A stretch of DNA of 64,000 nucleotides. It comes from Halobacteriales archaeon QS_6_71_20. GTDB lineage: Archaea; Halobacteriota; Halobacteria; Halobacteriales; Haloferacaceae. The notes beneath the pieces are model-generated. The model ran no database searches. It was not told where the DNA came from and worked only from the letters and a program-made list of their open reading frames with translations. Where the stretch lies: the NCBI GenBank assembly GCA_003020945.1, contig PXRU01000017.1, forward strand, positions 99,513 through 163,512, in the 5' to 3' direction. Below are positions 9,651-17,313 of the stretch, one piece after another. Each line of letters starts with the position of its first letter. Positions within the stretch are counted from its first letter, which is position 1. The position numbers and the translations under genes are program-made.

Positions 9651-9671
9651 GGCCACGCGGAATCGGGGGGT

Positions 9672-10490
9672 ATGCAGCCGACCGTCGGCGTCGTCGTCCC
9701 CGCATACCGCCCGGACCCGGGGCGGCTCCGGGCGTACCTCCGCGCCCTCCGCGAGACGGTCGACCCCGACGAGCTCCGCGTCGAACTCGACCGCCCGGGC
9801 GAGGCCCGCGGGTCGGCGACGGAGCCGGCGGCGCCGGAGCTTCCCGAGGGCGTCGACTGTAACGTCGTCCGCCGTCGCCGCGGGAAGGGCGCGGCCGTCA
9901 CCGCCGGCTTCGAGGCGCTGTCGACGGACGTGTACGCCTTCGCCGACGCCGACGGGGCGACGCCCGCGCGGTCGCTCGCGGACGTGCTCGCGCCGGTGGT
10001 CGACGACGGGGCGGACCTCGCGACGGGGTCGCGCCGCCACCCCGACGCCGACGTGCGCTCCCACCAGACGTTCGCGCGGCGCTTTCTCGGCGACGGCTTC
10101 GCGTGGGCCGCCCGGCGCCTGCTCGATGCGGAACTGTACGACTACCAGTGCGGCGCGAAGGCGCTGTCGGCGGAGGCGTGGGCGGGCGTCCGCGACCACC
10201 TGTACGAGCCGGGGTTCGCGTGGGACATCGAACTGGTCGCCGTCGCCGGCGCCCTCGGCTACCGTATCGCCGAGGTGCCCGTCACCTGGAAGGACCAGCC
10301 CGGCTCCACCGTCTCCCCGGTGGGCGACACGCTCGACATGGGGCGGGGGCTGCTCGTTGCGCGTCATCGCGCGCGGCTCATCCGCGACGACCGGCTCCAC
10401 CGCCTGCTCGACCGCGAGGAGGCCGTCGCGCTCGTGAACCGCCGCGACGGCGGACCCCGCCCCGGACCGGCCGACGGTGACCCGCGATGA
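9672..10490 (+). CDS. GT2-family glycosyltransferase (polyprenyl-phosphate sugar synthase type)
   Basis: The 272-residue soluble protein has a GT-A fold opening (VGVVVPAYRPDPGRL), a GKGAAVTAGF nucleotide-sugar loop, the metal-binding ADADG near residue 98, and the ALG5/DPM1-like motifs YDYQCGAKAL, FAWDIELV and EVPVTWKDQPGST. These point to transfer of a hexose from a nucleotide sugar to dolichyl phosphate on the cytoplasmic face. No membrane anchor is seen; it overlaps the GtrA gene by ATGA, so GtrA may provide the membrane partner. The leaderless promoter at 9641 fixes the start. The exact sugar is unknown. Confidence 0.85.
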   Translation: MQPTVGVVVPAYRPDPGRLRAYLRALRETVDPDELRVELDRPGEARGSATEPAAPELPEGVDCNVVRRRRGKGAAVTAGFEALSTDVYAFADADGATPARSLADVLAPVVDDGADLATGSRRHPDADVRSHQTFARRFLGDGFAWAARRLLDAELYDYQCGAKALSAEAWAGVRDHLYEPGFAWDIELVAVAGALGYRIAEVPVTWKDQPGSTVSPVGDTLDMGRGLLVARHRARLIRDDRLHRLLDREEAVALVNRRDGGPRPGPADGDPR

Positions 10491-11053
10491 ACGGCGACAT
10501 CGGAACGGACGCCGACGTCGAGGTGGGCACGGGACCGGACGCAGACGCCAGTGTGGAGACGGACGCCGGTACGGAGGCGGACACCGATGCGGAGGCGGAC
10601 GCCGACGCAGGGACGGGGGTGGCCGCGCTCCTCTCGGGGGTGCGGATCGGGCAGTTCGTCTCCGTCGGCGCGGCGGGCGCGTCGCTGGAGACGGCTCTCG
10701 TCGCGCTGCTCACGACGGCGGCGGCGGCGCCGCCGCTGGCCGCCAAGGCCGTCGGCGCCGAGGCGTCGATCTCGCTGATGTTCCTGCTGAACGACCGCTA
10801 CACGTTCGGGACGGAGGGCGCAGTCGGCGCCGTCGCGCTCGCCCGCCGGTGGGCGCGCTCGCATCTGGTCCGGGTCGGCGGGCTGGCCGTCGCGTTCGCG
10901 ACGCTGTGGCTCCTCACCGCCCGGACCGACGTGACGCTCGCGGTCGGCGGCCGCGACCTGTGGCCCACCGTCGCCAACCTGATCGGGATCGGCATCGGGC
11001 TCTCGCTCAACTACGTCGCCGAGAGCGTGTTCACCTGGCGCGTGCTGGAGTGA
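10487..11053 (+). CDS. GtrA/DPMS-family membrane protein
   Basis: The 188-residue product has about 43 acidic N-terminal residues made of Asp-Ala/Glu-Ala repeats, then four membrane helices with the GtrA signatures FLLNDRYTFG and LNYVAESVFTW. GtrA-family proteins are proposed to flip or present polyprenyl-linked sugars made by an adjacent GT2 enzyme, and here the two genes overlap by 4 nt. The N-terminal repeat tract comes from imprecise GAGGCGGACACC-like DNA repeats (10556-10612) and is probably recent expansion. Confidence 0.85.
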   Translation: MNGDIGTDADVEVGTGPDADASVETDAGTEADTDAEADADAGTGVAALLSGVRIGQFVSVGAAGASLETALVALLTTAAAAPPLAAKAVGAEASISLMFLLNDRYTFGTEGAVGAVALARRWARSHLVRVGGLAVAFATLWLLTARTDVTLAVGGRDLWPTVANLIGIGIGLSLNYVAESVFTWRVLE

Positions 11054-11089
11054 CGTGGCCGAAAACCGCACACGGCGGCGGGATCGGAA

Positions 11090-11117
11090 ACACAACCCTT
11101 ACAAGCGACGGTTGTGT
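11090..11117 (+). promoter_or_regulatory. Inverted repeat around the putative initiator-tRNA promoter
   Basis: ACACAACC (11090-11097) and GGTTGTGT (11110-11117) form a perfect 8-bp inverted repeat with a 12-nt loop containing CTTACA, the likely TATA element. The tRNA begins 10 nt after the right arm. Confidence 0.45.
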
Positions 11118-11127
11118 TCGTTGTAGT

Positions 11128-11202
11128 AGCGGGATGGGATAGCCAGGAGATTCCGCCGGGCTCATAACCCGGAGATCGGTAGTTCAAATCTACCTCCCGC
11201 TA
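11128..11202 (+). tRNA. tRNA-iMet: Initiator tRNA-Met (CAT)
   Basis: 75 nt fold as a tRNA: acceptor arms AGCGGGA and TCCCGCT, D arm, anticodon arm CCGGG-CTCATAA-CCCGG, short variable loop, and T arm with GTTCAAATC. The A1-U72 end pair and three G-C pairs next to the anticodon loop are archaeal initiator features, so this is the initiator rather than an elongator or a tRNA-Ile2. CCA is not encoded. No intron is seen. Confidence 0.95.
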
Positions 11203-11293
11203 CTCCTTCGAGACCGATCCGGTCCCGCCCGAGACGTGTCACCGCACGTCCGACTCCCCGCTCCGCTCGTCCTAGCTCGATCGACCGATAGGG

Positions 11294-11302
11294 TTTTTAT
11301 AT
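11294..11302 (+). promoter_or_regulatory. TATA box of the 149-residue hypothetical gene
   Basis: TTTTTATAT, one of the clearest TATA boxes in the window, about 27 nt before the ATG at 11325; predicts a leaderless mRNA and decides for this ATG over the in-frame GTG at 11319. Confidence 0.6.
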
Positions 11303-11324
11303 CCGCTCGCTAACGGGCGTGAGT

Positions 11325-11774
11325 ATGGCCGACAGCGACGAGGTGGTCTCGTTCGATGTCGCGGCTGCGAGGGCAGAGATCGAGGCCGCCCTCGAAGGCG
11401 ACGCTCTCCACGTCGTCGCCCCGTTCACGCCCGACGAGTACGAGGTCGTCCACTGTGACGAGCTGACGCGGTCGTTCTACGCCGACGACGCGGAGATGAC
11501 CGATCACTTCGATATGGTCCACCGGTACGCCGGGATCGACTTCTCGGAGATCGGACTGTTCGTCGACGACCTGTTCCCGGTCGGCGGGGGCGTCGAGTAC
11601 ATCGCCACCGGGATGGAGCACCTTACCGTCGTCCGTCTGTACGTCGACCGCGAGGGACTGTTGCTCACGCTCGACGCCGACGCCGACGTGACGGCGGCCG
11701 TCGAGGCCGTCCGCGACGCGATCGACTCCGACCTGGGCGCGACTGGAGGCGTACCCTCCGCCTCCGACCGCTGA
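11325..11774 (+). CDS. Conserved haloarchaeal hypothetical protein
   Basis: The ATG at 11325 is chosen from the TATA box position. The 149-residue soluble acidic protein has APFTPDEYEVVHCDELTRSFY near its N-terminus and a later VEYIATGMEHLTVVRLYVD strand segment. I recall similar small haloarchaeal proteins of unknown function but cannot name the family with certainty. There is no signal peptide, membrane helix or metal motif. It stands alone between the initiator tRNA and the ABC cluster, with its own promoter. Confidence 0.7.
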   Translation: MADSDEVVSFDVAAARAEIEAALEGDALHVVAPFTPDEYEVVHCDELTRSFYADDAEMTDHFDMVHRYAGIDFSEIGLFVDDLFPVGGGVEYIATGMEHLTVVRLYVDREGLLLTLDADADVTAAVEAVRDAIDSDLGATGGVPSASDR

Positions 11775-11834
11775 GCGGACGGTATCGGTCCTCGGAGAGC
11801 GCCGGTATCCGTCCTCTGACGCTCGATACGGCCG

Positions 11835-11847
11835 TATTATAATAAAT
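11835..11847 (+). promoter_or_regulatory. AT-rich promoter of the NitT/TauT-type ABC operon
   Basis: TATTATAATAAAT, strongly AT-rich. It lies about 55-60 nt before the ATG at 11901 and about 30 nt before the alternative in-frame GTG at 11877. Confidence 0.55.
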
Positions 11848-11900
11848 CCCAACACTCGGAGGTTCAACGCTCTTCCGTGGTCGTTGTGGATCGATCACTC

Positions 11901-13001
11901 ATGTCATTAGATGACACGGGCGGAGGCGTCTCTCGGCGAGACTACATCGCGAGCGCTGGCGCGGCGGCCGGGTTGGGGTTCATCGCGGGGTGTGCCGACG
12001 GCGGCGGCGCCGACGGCGGCGGCGGAGCGACGACGAAGCCGCCGACCTCCTCCGGCTCCGGCGGGATGTACGAGGCGGAAGTGACGGTCACCCACTGGCC
12101 GATCCTCATGTACGCGCCGCCGTACCAGGCGGCGATGGAGAACGGCTACTTCGAGGAGGAGGGGATCCGACTGACCAACGTCGTCGGCAGCAGCGGCGGC
12201 GGGACGACCGTCCGGAACGTCGTCACCGGCGGCCTCCCGTTCGGAGAAGTCTCGACGCCGGGAGCGGTCAACGCCTACTACGCGGGTGCGCCCTTGAGTA
12301 TCGTCGCCGGAACGACGAACTCGCCGGGGACGATCAACTGGGTGTCGCCCGCGGGCTCGGACATCACAGACATCACAGATCTGGCCGGTAAGAAAGTCGG
12401 CTACACTAGCGCCGGGTCGGTGACGCAGAACACGTCCGCGCTGGCGGTACGGCGAGCCGACGGGATCGCCGTCGACGAGGTGGAGTTCCAGGCGATGGGT
12501 GGACTCAGCGAGGGACTCACGGCCGTCGGCGAGGGCTCGATCGATGTCGCTGCCCATCTGGACCCGGTCTTTTCCAGTCACCAGCAGGACGACCGCTGGC
12601 AGGTCGCGTTCTGGGCGAAAGACTACATCGAGACGTTCCAACAGACCAGCGTCATCACCGGCCCCGATGTGAAAGAGGAGAACCCCGAGGCGGTCGAGGG
12701 GTTCCTCAAGGCGCGCGCCCGCGGCGTCGAGTTCGTGCGCGAGAACCCGGACGAGGCCGCCGAGATCTTCGCCTCGCACAACGACGGCTACGACCCCGAC
12801 GTGATGGGTGCGGCTATCGAGAACGTCGAGCCGGACCGGTACTACACGACCAACGGGTTCAGCATCCCCGGACTCGAACTGGTCGAAACGGGCATGAAGA
12901 ACATCGATCTGATCGATCGCGCGATCGAGTGGTCGGAGATCGTCGATCAGTCGTTTCTGCCCGAGGAGAAACGGGTCGACGTCGGAAAGGCGGAGCAGTA
13001 G
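11901..13001 (+). CDS. ABC transporter substrate-binding lipoprotein, NMT1/THI5-like (NitT/TauT type)
   Basis: The 366-residue product has a twin-arginine motif (VSRRDYIASAG) and lipobox FIAGC, so it is a Tat-exported lipoprotein. The mature domain starts VTHWPILMYAPPYQAAMENGYF, the NMT1/THI5/SsuA-like binding fold, followed by VRNVVTGGLPFGEV and AGKKVGYTS. Such proteins bind nitrate, taurine, sulfonates, pyrimidine thiamine precursors or aromatic acids; ligand unknown. I use the ATG at 11901; an in-frame GTG at 11877 adds eight residues. It is followed closely by an ATPase and two permeases (to 15417). Confidence 0.87.
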   Translation: MSLDDTGGGVSRRDYIASAGAAAGLGFIAGCADGGGADGGGGATTKPPTSSGSGGMYEAEVTVTHWPILMYAPPYQAAMENGYFEEEGIRLTNVVGSSGGGTTVRNVVTGGLPFGEVSTPGAVNAYYAGAPLSIVAGTTNSPGTINWVSPAGSDITDITDLAGKKVGYTSAGSVTQNTSALAVRRADGIAVDEVEFQAMGGLSEGLTAVGEGSIDVAAHLDPVFSSHQQDDRWQVAFWAKDYIETFQQTSVITGPDVKEENPEAVEGFLKARARGVEFVRENPDEAAEIFASHNDGYDPDVMGAAIENVEPDRYYTTNGFSIPGLELVETGMKNIDLIDRAIEWSEIVDQSFLPEEKRVDVGKAEQ

Positions 13002-13010
13002 CTCCCGGCC

Positions 13011-13832
13011 ATGCTCGAACTACGGAACCTCTCGAAGACGTACGGCCTCGGCGACGACCGCACGAGCACCATCGTCGCGCTCGATGGGATCGATCTCACG
13101 GTCGAGGAGGGGGAGTTCGTGTCGATCATCGGTCCGACCGGCTGCGGCAAGAGCACGCTCTTCGAGGTGATCGGCGGGCTCACCGACGCGACCGAGGGCC
13201 GGGTCGACATCGACGGCGACAGGGTCGACGGCCCCGACGAGCGCATCGGCATGGTGTTTCAGGACCATAGCACCTTCCCGTGGCTGTCGGTTATCGAGAA
13301 CGTGGCGTTCGGCCTGCGGATGAACGGCGTCTCGAAGGCCGAACGGCGCGAGCGTGCCCACGAGATGATCGACCTCGTGGGCCTGAGCGGATTCGAGGAC
13401 GCCAGCCCCACGGAACTGTCGGGCGGGATGAACCAGCGGGTCGCGATCGCGCGGACGCTGGTGATGGACCCCGACATCATCCTGATGGACGAGCCGTTCG
13501 GGGCGCTCGACGAGCAGACCCGCCTCATCATCGGCAACGAACTGCTGCGGATCTGGCGGGAGACGGGAGCGACGATCCTGTTCGTGACCCACAACATCAA
13601 CGAGGCGGTGCAGTTATCCGACCGCATCGCGGTGATGAGTGCCCGTCCCGGTCGGTTCAAGACGATCGTCGACAACGACATTCCGCGCCCCCGCGACGAC
13701 GATACGATGTCGACCGAGGCGTTCAACGATCTCGTCCAGCGGCTGTGGACCGAGCTGAAATCGGAGTCGCGCAAGGGGATGGAGCAACAGGAGGGCCGAA
13801 CCGTCACCGCCGGCAGCGAGGCCGACTCATGA
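13011..13832 (+). CDS. ABC transporter ATP-binding protein, SsuB/TauB/NrtD type
   Basis: The 273-residue ATPase has Walker A GPTGCGKST (about residue 41), signature LSGGMNQRVAIAR (about 136), Walker B IILMDEPFGALD and the switch His in FVTHNINEAVQLSDR. FQDHSTFPWLSVIENV is characteristic of the nitrate/sulfonate/taurine ATPase group. It begins 9 nt after the lipoprotein gene and overlaps the first permease by ATGA, so it energises that importer. Confidence 0.92.
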   Translation: MLELRNLSKTYGLGDDRTSTIVALDGIDLTVEEGEFVSIIGPTGCGKSTLFEVIGGLTDATEGRVDIDGDRVDGPDERIGMVFQDHSTFPWLSVIENVAFGLRMNGVSKAERRERAHEMIDLVGLSGFEDASPTELSGGMNQRVAIARTLVMDPDIILMDEPFGALDEQTRLIIGNELLRIWRETGATILFVTHNINEAVQLSDRIAVMSARPGRFKTIVDNDIPRPRDDDTMSTEAFNDLVQRLWTELKSESRKGMEQQEGRTVTAGSEADS

Positions 13833-14623
13833 GCGAGGGCACTCTCGACGGGGCGACGGCGGGGCTATCGCGAACGACGAAGGTCCGGGCGGTACAGGCG
13901 GCCGTGCTCGTCTCCCTCGTCGTGTCCGTCGAGGTGGGCCCTCGGACCGGTGTCGTCGGCCGGACGACGCTCATCCCCCTGTCCGTAATGGTCGAGGAGC
14001 TGCTCGGTCTGTTGGGCTCGGGGCAGTTGACCCCACACATCGTCCAGACGTTCGCGGCGGTGTTCGGAGCGTTCGCACTCGCGGTCGTTACCGGGGTGCC
14101 CGCGGGAATCGTGTTGTGGCGGGTGGACACGCTGAAACAGGTGCTCGACCCGTACCTGCTGATCTACTACGCCGTCCCGTTCTTCGCGTTCTATCCGCTG
14201 CTCATCTCGATCCTCGGACTGGGGATCGCGCCGATCCTCGCGATATCGTGGGGGTTCAGCGTCGTGATCGTCGTCACGAACACCGCGTCCGGACTCGCGC
14301 AGATCCCCGAGGCGTACACCGCCGCGGGACGCGACATGAACCTCAGCCGGTGGCAGATGCTGCGGTACGTGTACCTCCCGGCGTCGGTGCCGTACGTATT
14401 CACCGGACTGAAACTCGGCTTCGTCTACGCGCTCATCGGGACGATCGCGAGCGAGTTCATTCTCGCCGAGAGCGGCCTCGGCTGGCTCATCTCGTACAAC
14501 TACAACAACTTCGACGTTCCCGGGATGTACGCCGCGATGCTTCTGGTTATCTCGCTTGCGCTGGCGGTGAACACCGTACTCGCGCGCGTCGAGTCGCGCC
14601 TCTACCAGAGGGCCGTCGCATGA
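13829..14623 (+). CDS. ABC permease, SsuC/TauC type (first)
   Basis: The frame is open far upstream but only as a shadow of the ATPase gene; the ATG at 13829 overlaps its stop. The 264-residue protein has about six helices, an ISWGFSVVIVVTNTASGL segment, and the EAA loop AAGRDMNLSRWQMLRYVYLPASVPYVFTG near residues 168-196, which docks on the ATPase. It overlaps the second permease by ATGA, so the two probably make a heterodimeric channel. Confidence 0.9.
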   Translation: MSEGTLDGATAGLSRTTKVRAVQAAVLVSLVVSVEVGPRTGVVGRTTLIPLSVMVEELLGLLGSGQLTPHIVQTFAAVFGAFALAVVTGVPAGIVLWRVDTLKQVLDPYLLIYYAVPFFAFYPLLISILGLGIAPILAISWGFSVVIVVTNTASGLAQIPEAYTAAGRDMNLSRWQMLRYVYLPASVPYVFTGLKLGFVYALIGTIASEFILAESGLGWLISYNYNNFDVPGMYAAMLLVISLALAVNTVLARVESRLYQRAVA

Positions 14624-15417
14624 GCGTCCGGGCCGCCGTCGTTCGCCGGATGGACGGAATCGACAGCGTTCGGGTCGGTCAGTTCCTCGTGCCGGTCGGC
14701 GTCCTCGTCGTCTGGCAGGCGCTCGTAGGCGTCACGAGCGGAGTCGCCTTCGCCGGGCCGGCGGCGACGTTCTCGGCACTCGTCGGGGGAATCGAAGCCG
14801 GGTGGCTCGCCACCGGGCTCCGACGAACCATGACGGAGCTCGTCGTCGCATACGTCCTCGCCGTGGTCGCGGGCCTCTGGATCGGTGTCGCGTTGGGCAG
14901 CAGCGACTTCTGGTCGGACGTGTTCGAACCGATCCTGATCGGGACGTACTCGATCCCCAAGGTGACACTGTTCCCGATGTTCCTGTTCGTCTTCCAGCTG
15001 GGAATGGACTCGAAGATCGCCTTCGGATGGTTTCACGGGGTGTTCCCCGTCGCCATCCTCACGATGAGCGCGATGACGACGGTCAGTGACGAGCACCTGA
15101 AGGTCGCGCGCTCGCTGCGACTGTCGCGCTGGCAGACGTTCAGAGAGGTGATCGTCCCCTCGATCCTCCCGGGGCTCGTTATCGGGTTGCGGTTGGGGTT
15201 CAACCTCACCTTCCTCGGGATCGTTCTGGGGGAGATGTTCGCCGCCCGCGAGGGGCTCGGCTACACGCTCGTCGAGTTCATCGCTGGCGGTCAGATCGAC
15301 CGGATCATGGCTATCATCGTCGTGTTGGTGGCCGTCGCGGCCGTCGTGAACGTCGGCTTCTTCGCGTTGGAATCGCGCCTGGGAGCGCGCGAACGCACTG
15401 CCGACATCAGGATGTGA
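14620..15417 (+). CDS. ABC permease, SsuC/TauC type (second)
   Basis: The 265-residue protein is a paralogue of the preceding permease with about six helices and the EAA loop VARSLRLSRWQTFREVIVPS. Having two different permease subunits is less usual for NitT/TauT importers, which often use one gene twice. The ATG overlaps the preceding stop. It closes the transport operon; the HTH regulator downstream is convergent. Confidence 0.9.
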   Translation: MSVRAAVVRRMDGIDSVRVGQFLVPVGVLVVWQALVGVTSGVAFAGPAATFSALVGGIEAGWLATGLRRTMTELVVAYVLAVVAGLWIGVALGSSDFWSDVFEPILIGTYSIPKVTLFPMFLFVFQLGMDSKIAFGWFHGVFPVAILTMSAMTTVSDEHLKVARSLRLSRWQTFREVIVPSILPGLVIGLRLGFNLTFLGIVLGEMFAAREGLGYTLVEFIAGGQIDRIMAIIVVLVAVAAVVNVGFFALESRLGARERTADIRM

Positions 15418-15472
15418 TCGGGACTGGCGGGGGCGAGACCGTCCGTGTTCGCCTGCCGGCCGCGCTCCCCGG

Positions 15473-16120
15473 CTACGACCACGCCAACGAGGGGCGACGG
15501 CCCTCCGCCGTCTCGTTCACCTCCAGGGCGTCGCGGAGCAGGCGCTCCTCCGCCTTGCGGAGGTGTTCGAGACAGGTCGCGCGGCTGATGTCCAGCTGCT
15601 CGGCCAGCTCGTCGCTGTCCATCCGACGGGGCCACTCGAAGTAGCCGCCACGCAGCGCCGCCTCGATCACCTCTCGCTGCCGGTCGGTCAGCTGCGGCTC
15701 CGAACGCCCGATCCGGGTGAGCTTCCGAAGCGTCACCGTCCCGATCTCACGGAAGTCCTCGACGATCGACTTGAGATCCTCCCGTTCGAAGAACAGCACC
15801 GTGTAGACGCGCTCGCCGGCGGCGATCCGACTGCGCCGTCGGAGGATCCCGTGATTGCCGTACACAGCATCGTAGCCGCCGCAGGACTCCTTCGTCACCG
15901 CGATCGCGCTATCGTCGAGACGGACGTGCTGCTCCACCTGTTCGCTCCCGTCGAGCACCTGCTCGTACTCTTCGAGGCGACCCTCCGCGTGGAGCACGAA
16001 CGTCACCTTGTGGTCGTGGAGCTCCTCGAAATCGACCTTGAGCGGCTCGTCGGCACGTTCGGCCAGCGTCGAGAGCACACACGACTTCTGCTGCCGGAGG
16101 TGAAGCTGTGCTTCGTACAT
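15473..16120 (-). CDS. HTH_10 (bacterio-opsin activator type) transcriptional regulator
   Basis: The 215-residue protein ends with the haloarchaeal HTH_10 domain: LTDRQREVIEAALRGGYFEWPRR, then DSDELAEQLDISRATCLEHLRKAEERLL. The N-terminal 150 residues form a Bat-like sensing domain with no recognisable cofactor motif but three cysteines (KSC, ESCGG, and one in the HTH). I start it at the ATG at 16120 because codons before it are Arg/Ala-rich and a TATA-like element lies at 16163. It sits between the transporter operon and the synthase/CoA-transferase genes, so it is the likely regulator of the cluster. Confidence 0.88.
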   Translation of the reverse strand: MYEAQLHLRQQKSCVLSTLAERADEPLKVDFEELHDHKVTFVLHAEGRLEEYEQVLDGSEQVEQHVRLDDSAIAVTKESCGGYDAVYGNHGILRRRSRIAAGERVYTVLFFEREDLKSIVEDFREIGTVTLRKLTRIGRSEPQLTDRQREVIEAALRGGYFEWPRRMDSDELAEQLDISRATCLEHLRKAEERLLRDALEVNETAEGRRPSLAWS

Positions 16121-16162
16121 TGTGATCGACTGTCGCAGTTGTCCGTTCTGTCGTGTCGTCGG

Positions 16163-16170
16163 GCATAAAC
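16163..16170 (-). promoter_or_regulatory. TATA-like element of the HTH_10 regulator
   Basis: GTTTATGC on the minus strand, about 45 nt before the ATG at 16120, which would give a short leader. Confidence 0.35.
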
Positions 16171-16208
16171 GTGCCGCCGAGGCGGCACCCGCCGCCCTCG
16201 CCCTCGGG

Positions 16209-17312
16209 TCACTCCGCTCGCGATTCGGCGAGGTCAATCGCTGCCTCCGCGTCGACCGGACCACGCTCCGCGAGCGCGTCCAGCAGCCCCGACACACGTT
16301 CGTCGGTCGGCTCGACGCCCGCCCGCTCGAGCAGCGCGCGCGCGCCGCCGCGACCGGTCCCCTCGCCGAACAGCAGGCGTCGCCCCCCGCCGAAGTCTGC
16401 GGGCGCGAACGGCTCGAACGTCGCCGGCTCGCGCACCATCGCCGCGGTGTGGATCCCCGACTCGTGTTCGGTCACCTCCCGTCCGAGCACCGCTTTCCGG
16501 GGCTCGACGGACTCGTCGAGCTCGTCGAGGACCGCCGTACACGCGGGGATCACCCGCTCGGTGTCGACCCCGAACTCCACGCCGAGGTCGGTCGTGCCGG
16601 CGACGACCACCTCCTCCAGAGCGGCGTTCCCCGCGCGCTCGCCCAGCGAGGCGACGCTCACGTCGATCCGGCCGACGCCGTGATCGCAGGCGGCGAGCGC
16701 GTTCGCGGTCGCGACGCCGAGGTCGTCGTGGAAGTGGACGCCCGCCCGCGAGAGGTCGACCGACGCCCCGAGCGCCGACAGCAACTCGTGGACCGTGTGT
16801 GGTGTTCGCGCCCCGACGGTGTCCGCCAGCGACACCGTCGGCACGTCCGGAACCCGCTCGAACGCCTCGATGAGCGCCGAGGGCTCGGTCCGGAAGGCGT
16901 CAACGAGCGTCACGTGCGGGGTCGCACCGCCGTCGCGGACGCGTTCGACGGCGGCGACGAGCATCTCGAACGCGGTCTCTCGGGACTCGTCCAACACGTG
17001 ACCCAATTGGAGGTCGGACACCGGCACCATCACCTCGATCACGTCCGCCTCCGCCGTCAGCGCGGCGTCCACGTCGCCGGCGACGGCTCGTGCGAGCGCA
17101 ACGATCCGGGCCTTCACGTCGGCGTCGCACGCGAGCCGGCGGACCGTCTCACGATCGGACTCGCCGGTGACGGGGAAGCCGGCCTGTATCAGTTCGACGC
17201 CGAGGTCGTCGAGCGCGCGACCGGCGGCGACCCGCTGTTCGATCCCGTACGACCGCCCGGGCATCTGGTCCCCCTCGCGCAGCGTCACGTCACACAGTGT
17301 CGGCGTCGCCAT
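16209..17312 (-). CDS. DRE-TIM metallolyase family synthase, NifV/LeuA-like (homocitrate, isopropylmalate or citramalate synthase type)
   Basis: The 367-residue TIM-barrel enzyme shows CDVTLREGDQMPG (catalytic Arg and metal Asp), HFHDDLGVATANALAA (metal His pair), the GERAGNAALEEVV loop, and HESGIHTAAM plus a short C-terminal segment like NifV. The family condenses acetyl-CoA with a 2-oxo acid; the leucine-inhibited LeuA regulatory domain is absent, so feedback by leucine is unlikely. It starts 1 nt from the CoA-transferase stop and must be co-transcribed with it. Homocitrate, citramalate and isopropylmalate synthase are all possible, as is a lyase direction. Confidence 0.82.
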   Translation of the reverse strand: MATPTLCDVTLREGDQMPGRSYGIEQRVAAGRALDDLGVELIQAGFPVTGESDRETVRRLACDADVKARIVALARAVAGDVDAALTAEADVIEVMVPVSDLQLGHVLDESRETAFEMLVAAVERVRDGGATPHVTLVDAFRTEPSALIEAFERVPDVPTVSLADTVGARTPHTVHELLSALGASVDLSRAGVHFHDDLGVATANALAACDHGVGRIDVSVASLGERAGNAALEEVVVAGTTDLGVEFGVDTERVIPACTAVLDELDESVEPRKAVLGREVTEHESGIHTAAMVREPATFEPFAPADFGGGRRLLFGEGTGRGGARALLERAGVEPTDERVSGLLDALAERGPVDAEAAIDLAESRAE

Positions 17313-17313
17313 C

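Noticed and set aside
11128..11202. tRNA-Ile2 (CAT) or elongator Met
   Set aside because: A1-U72 and three G-C pairs flanking the anticodon loop fit the archaeal initiator.
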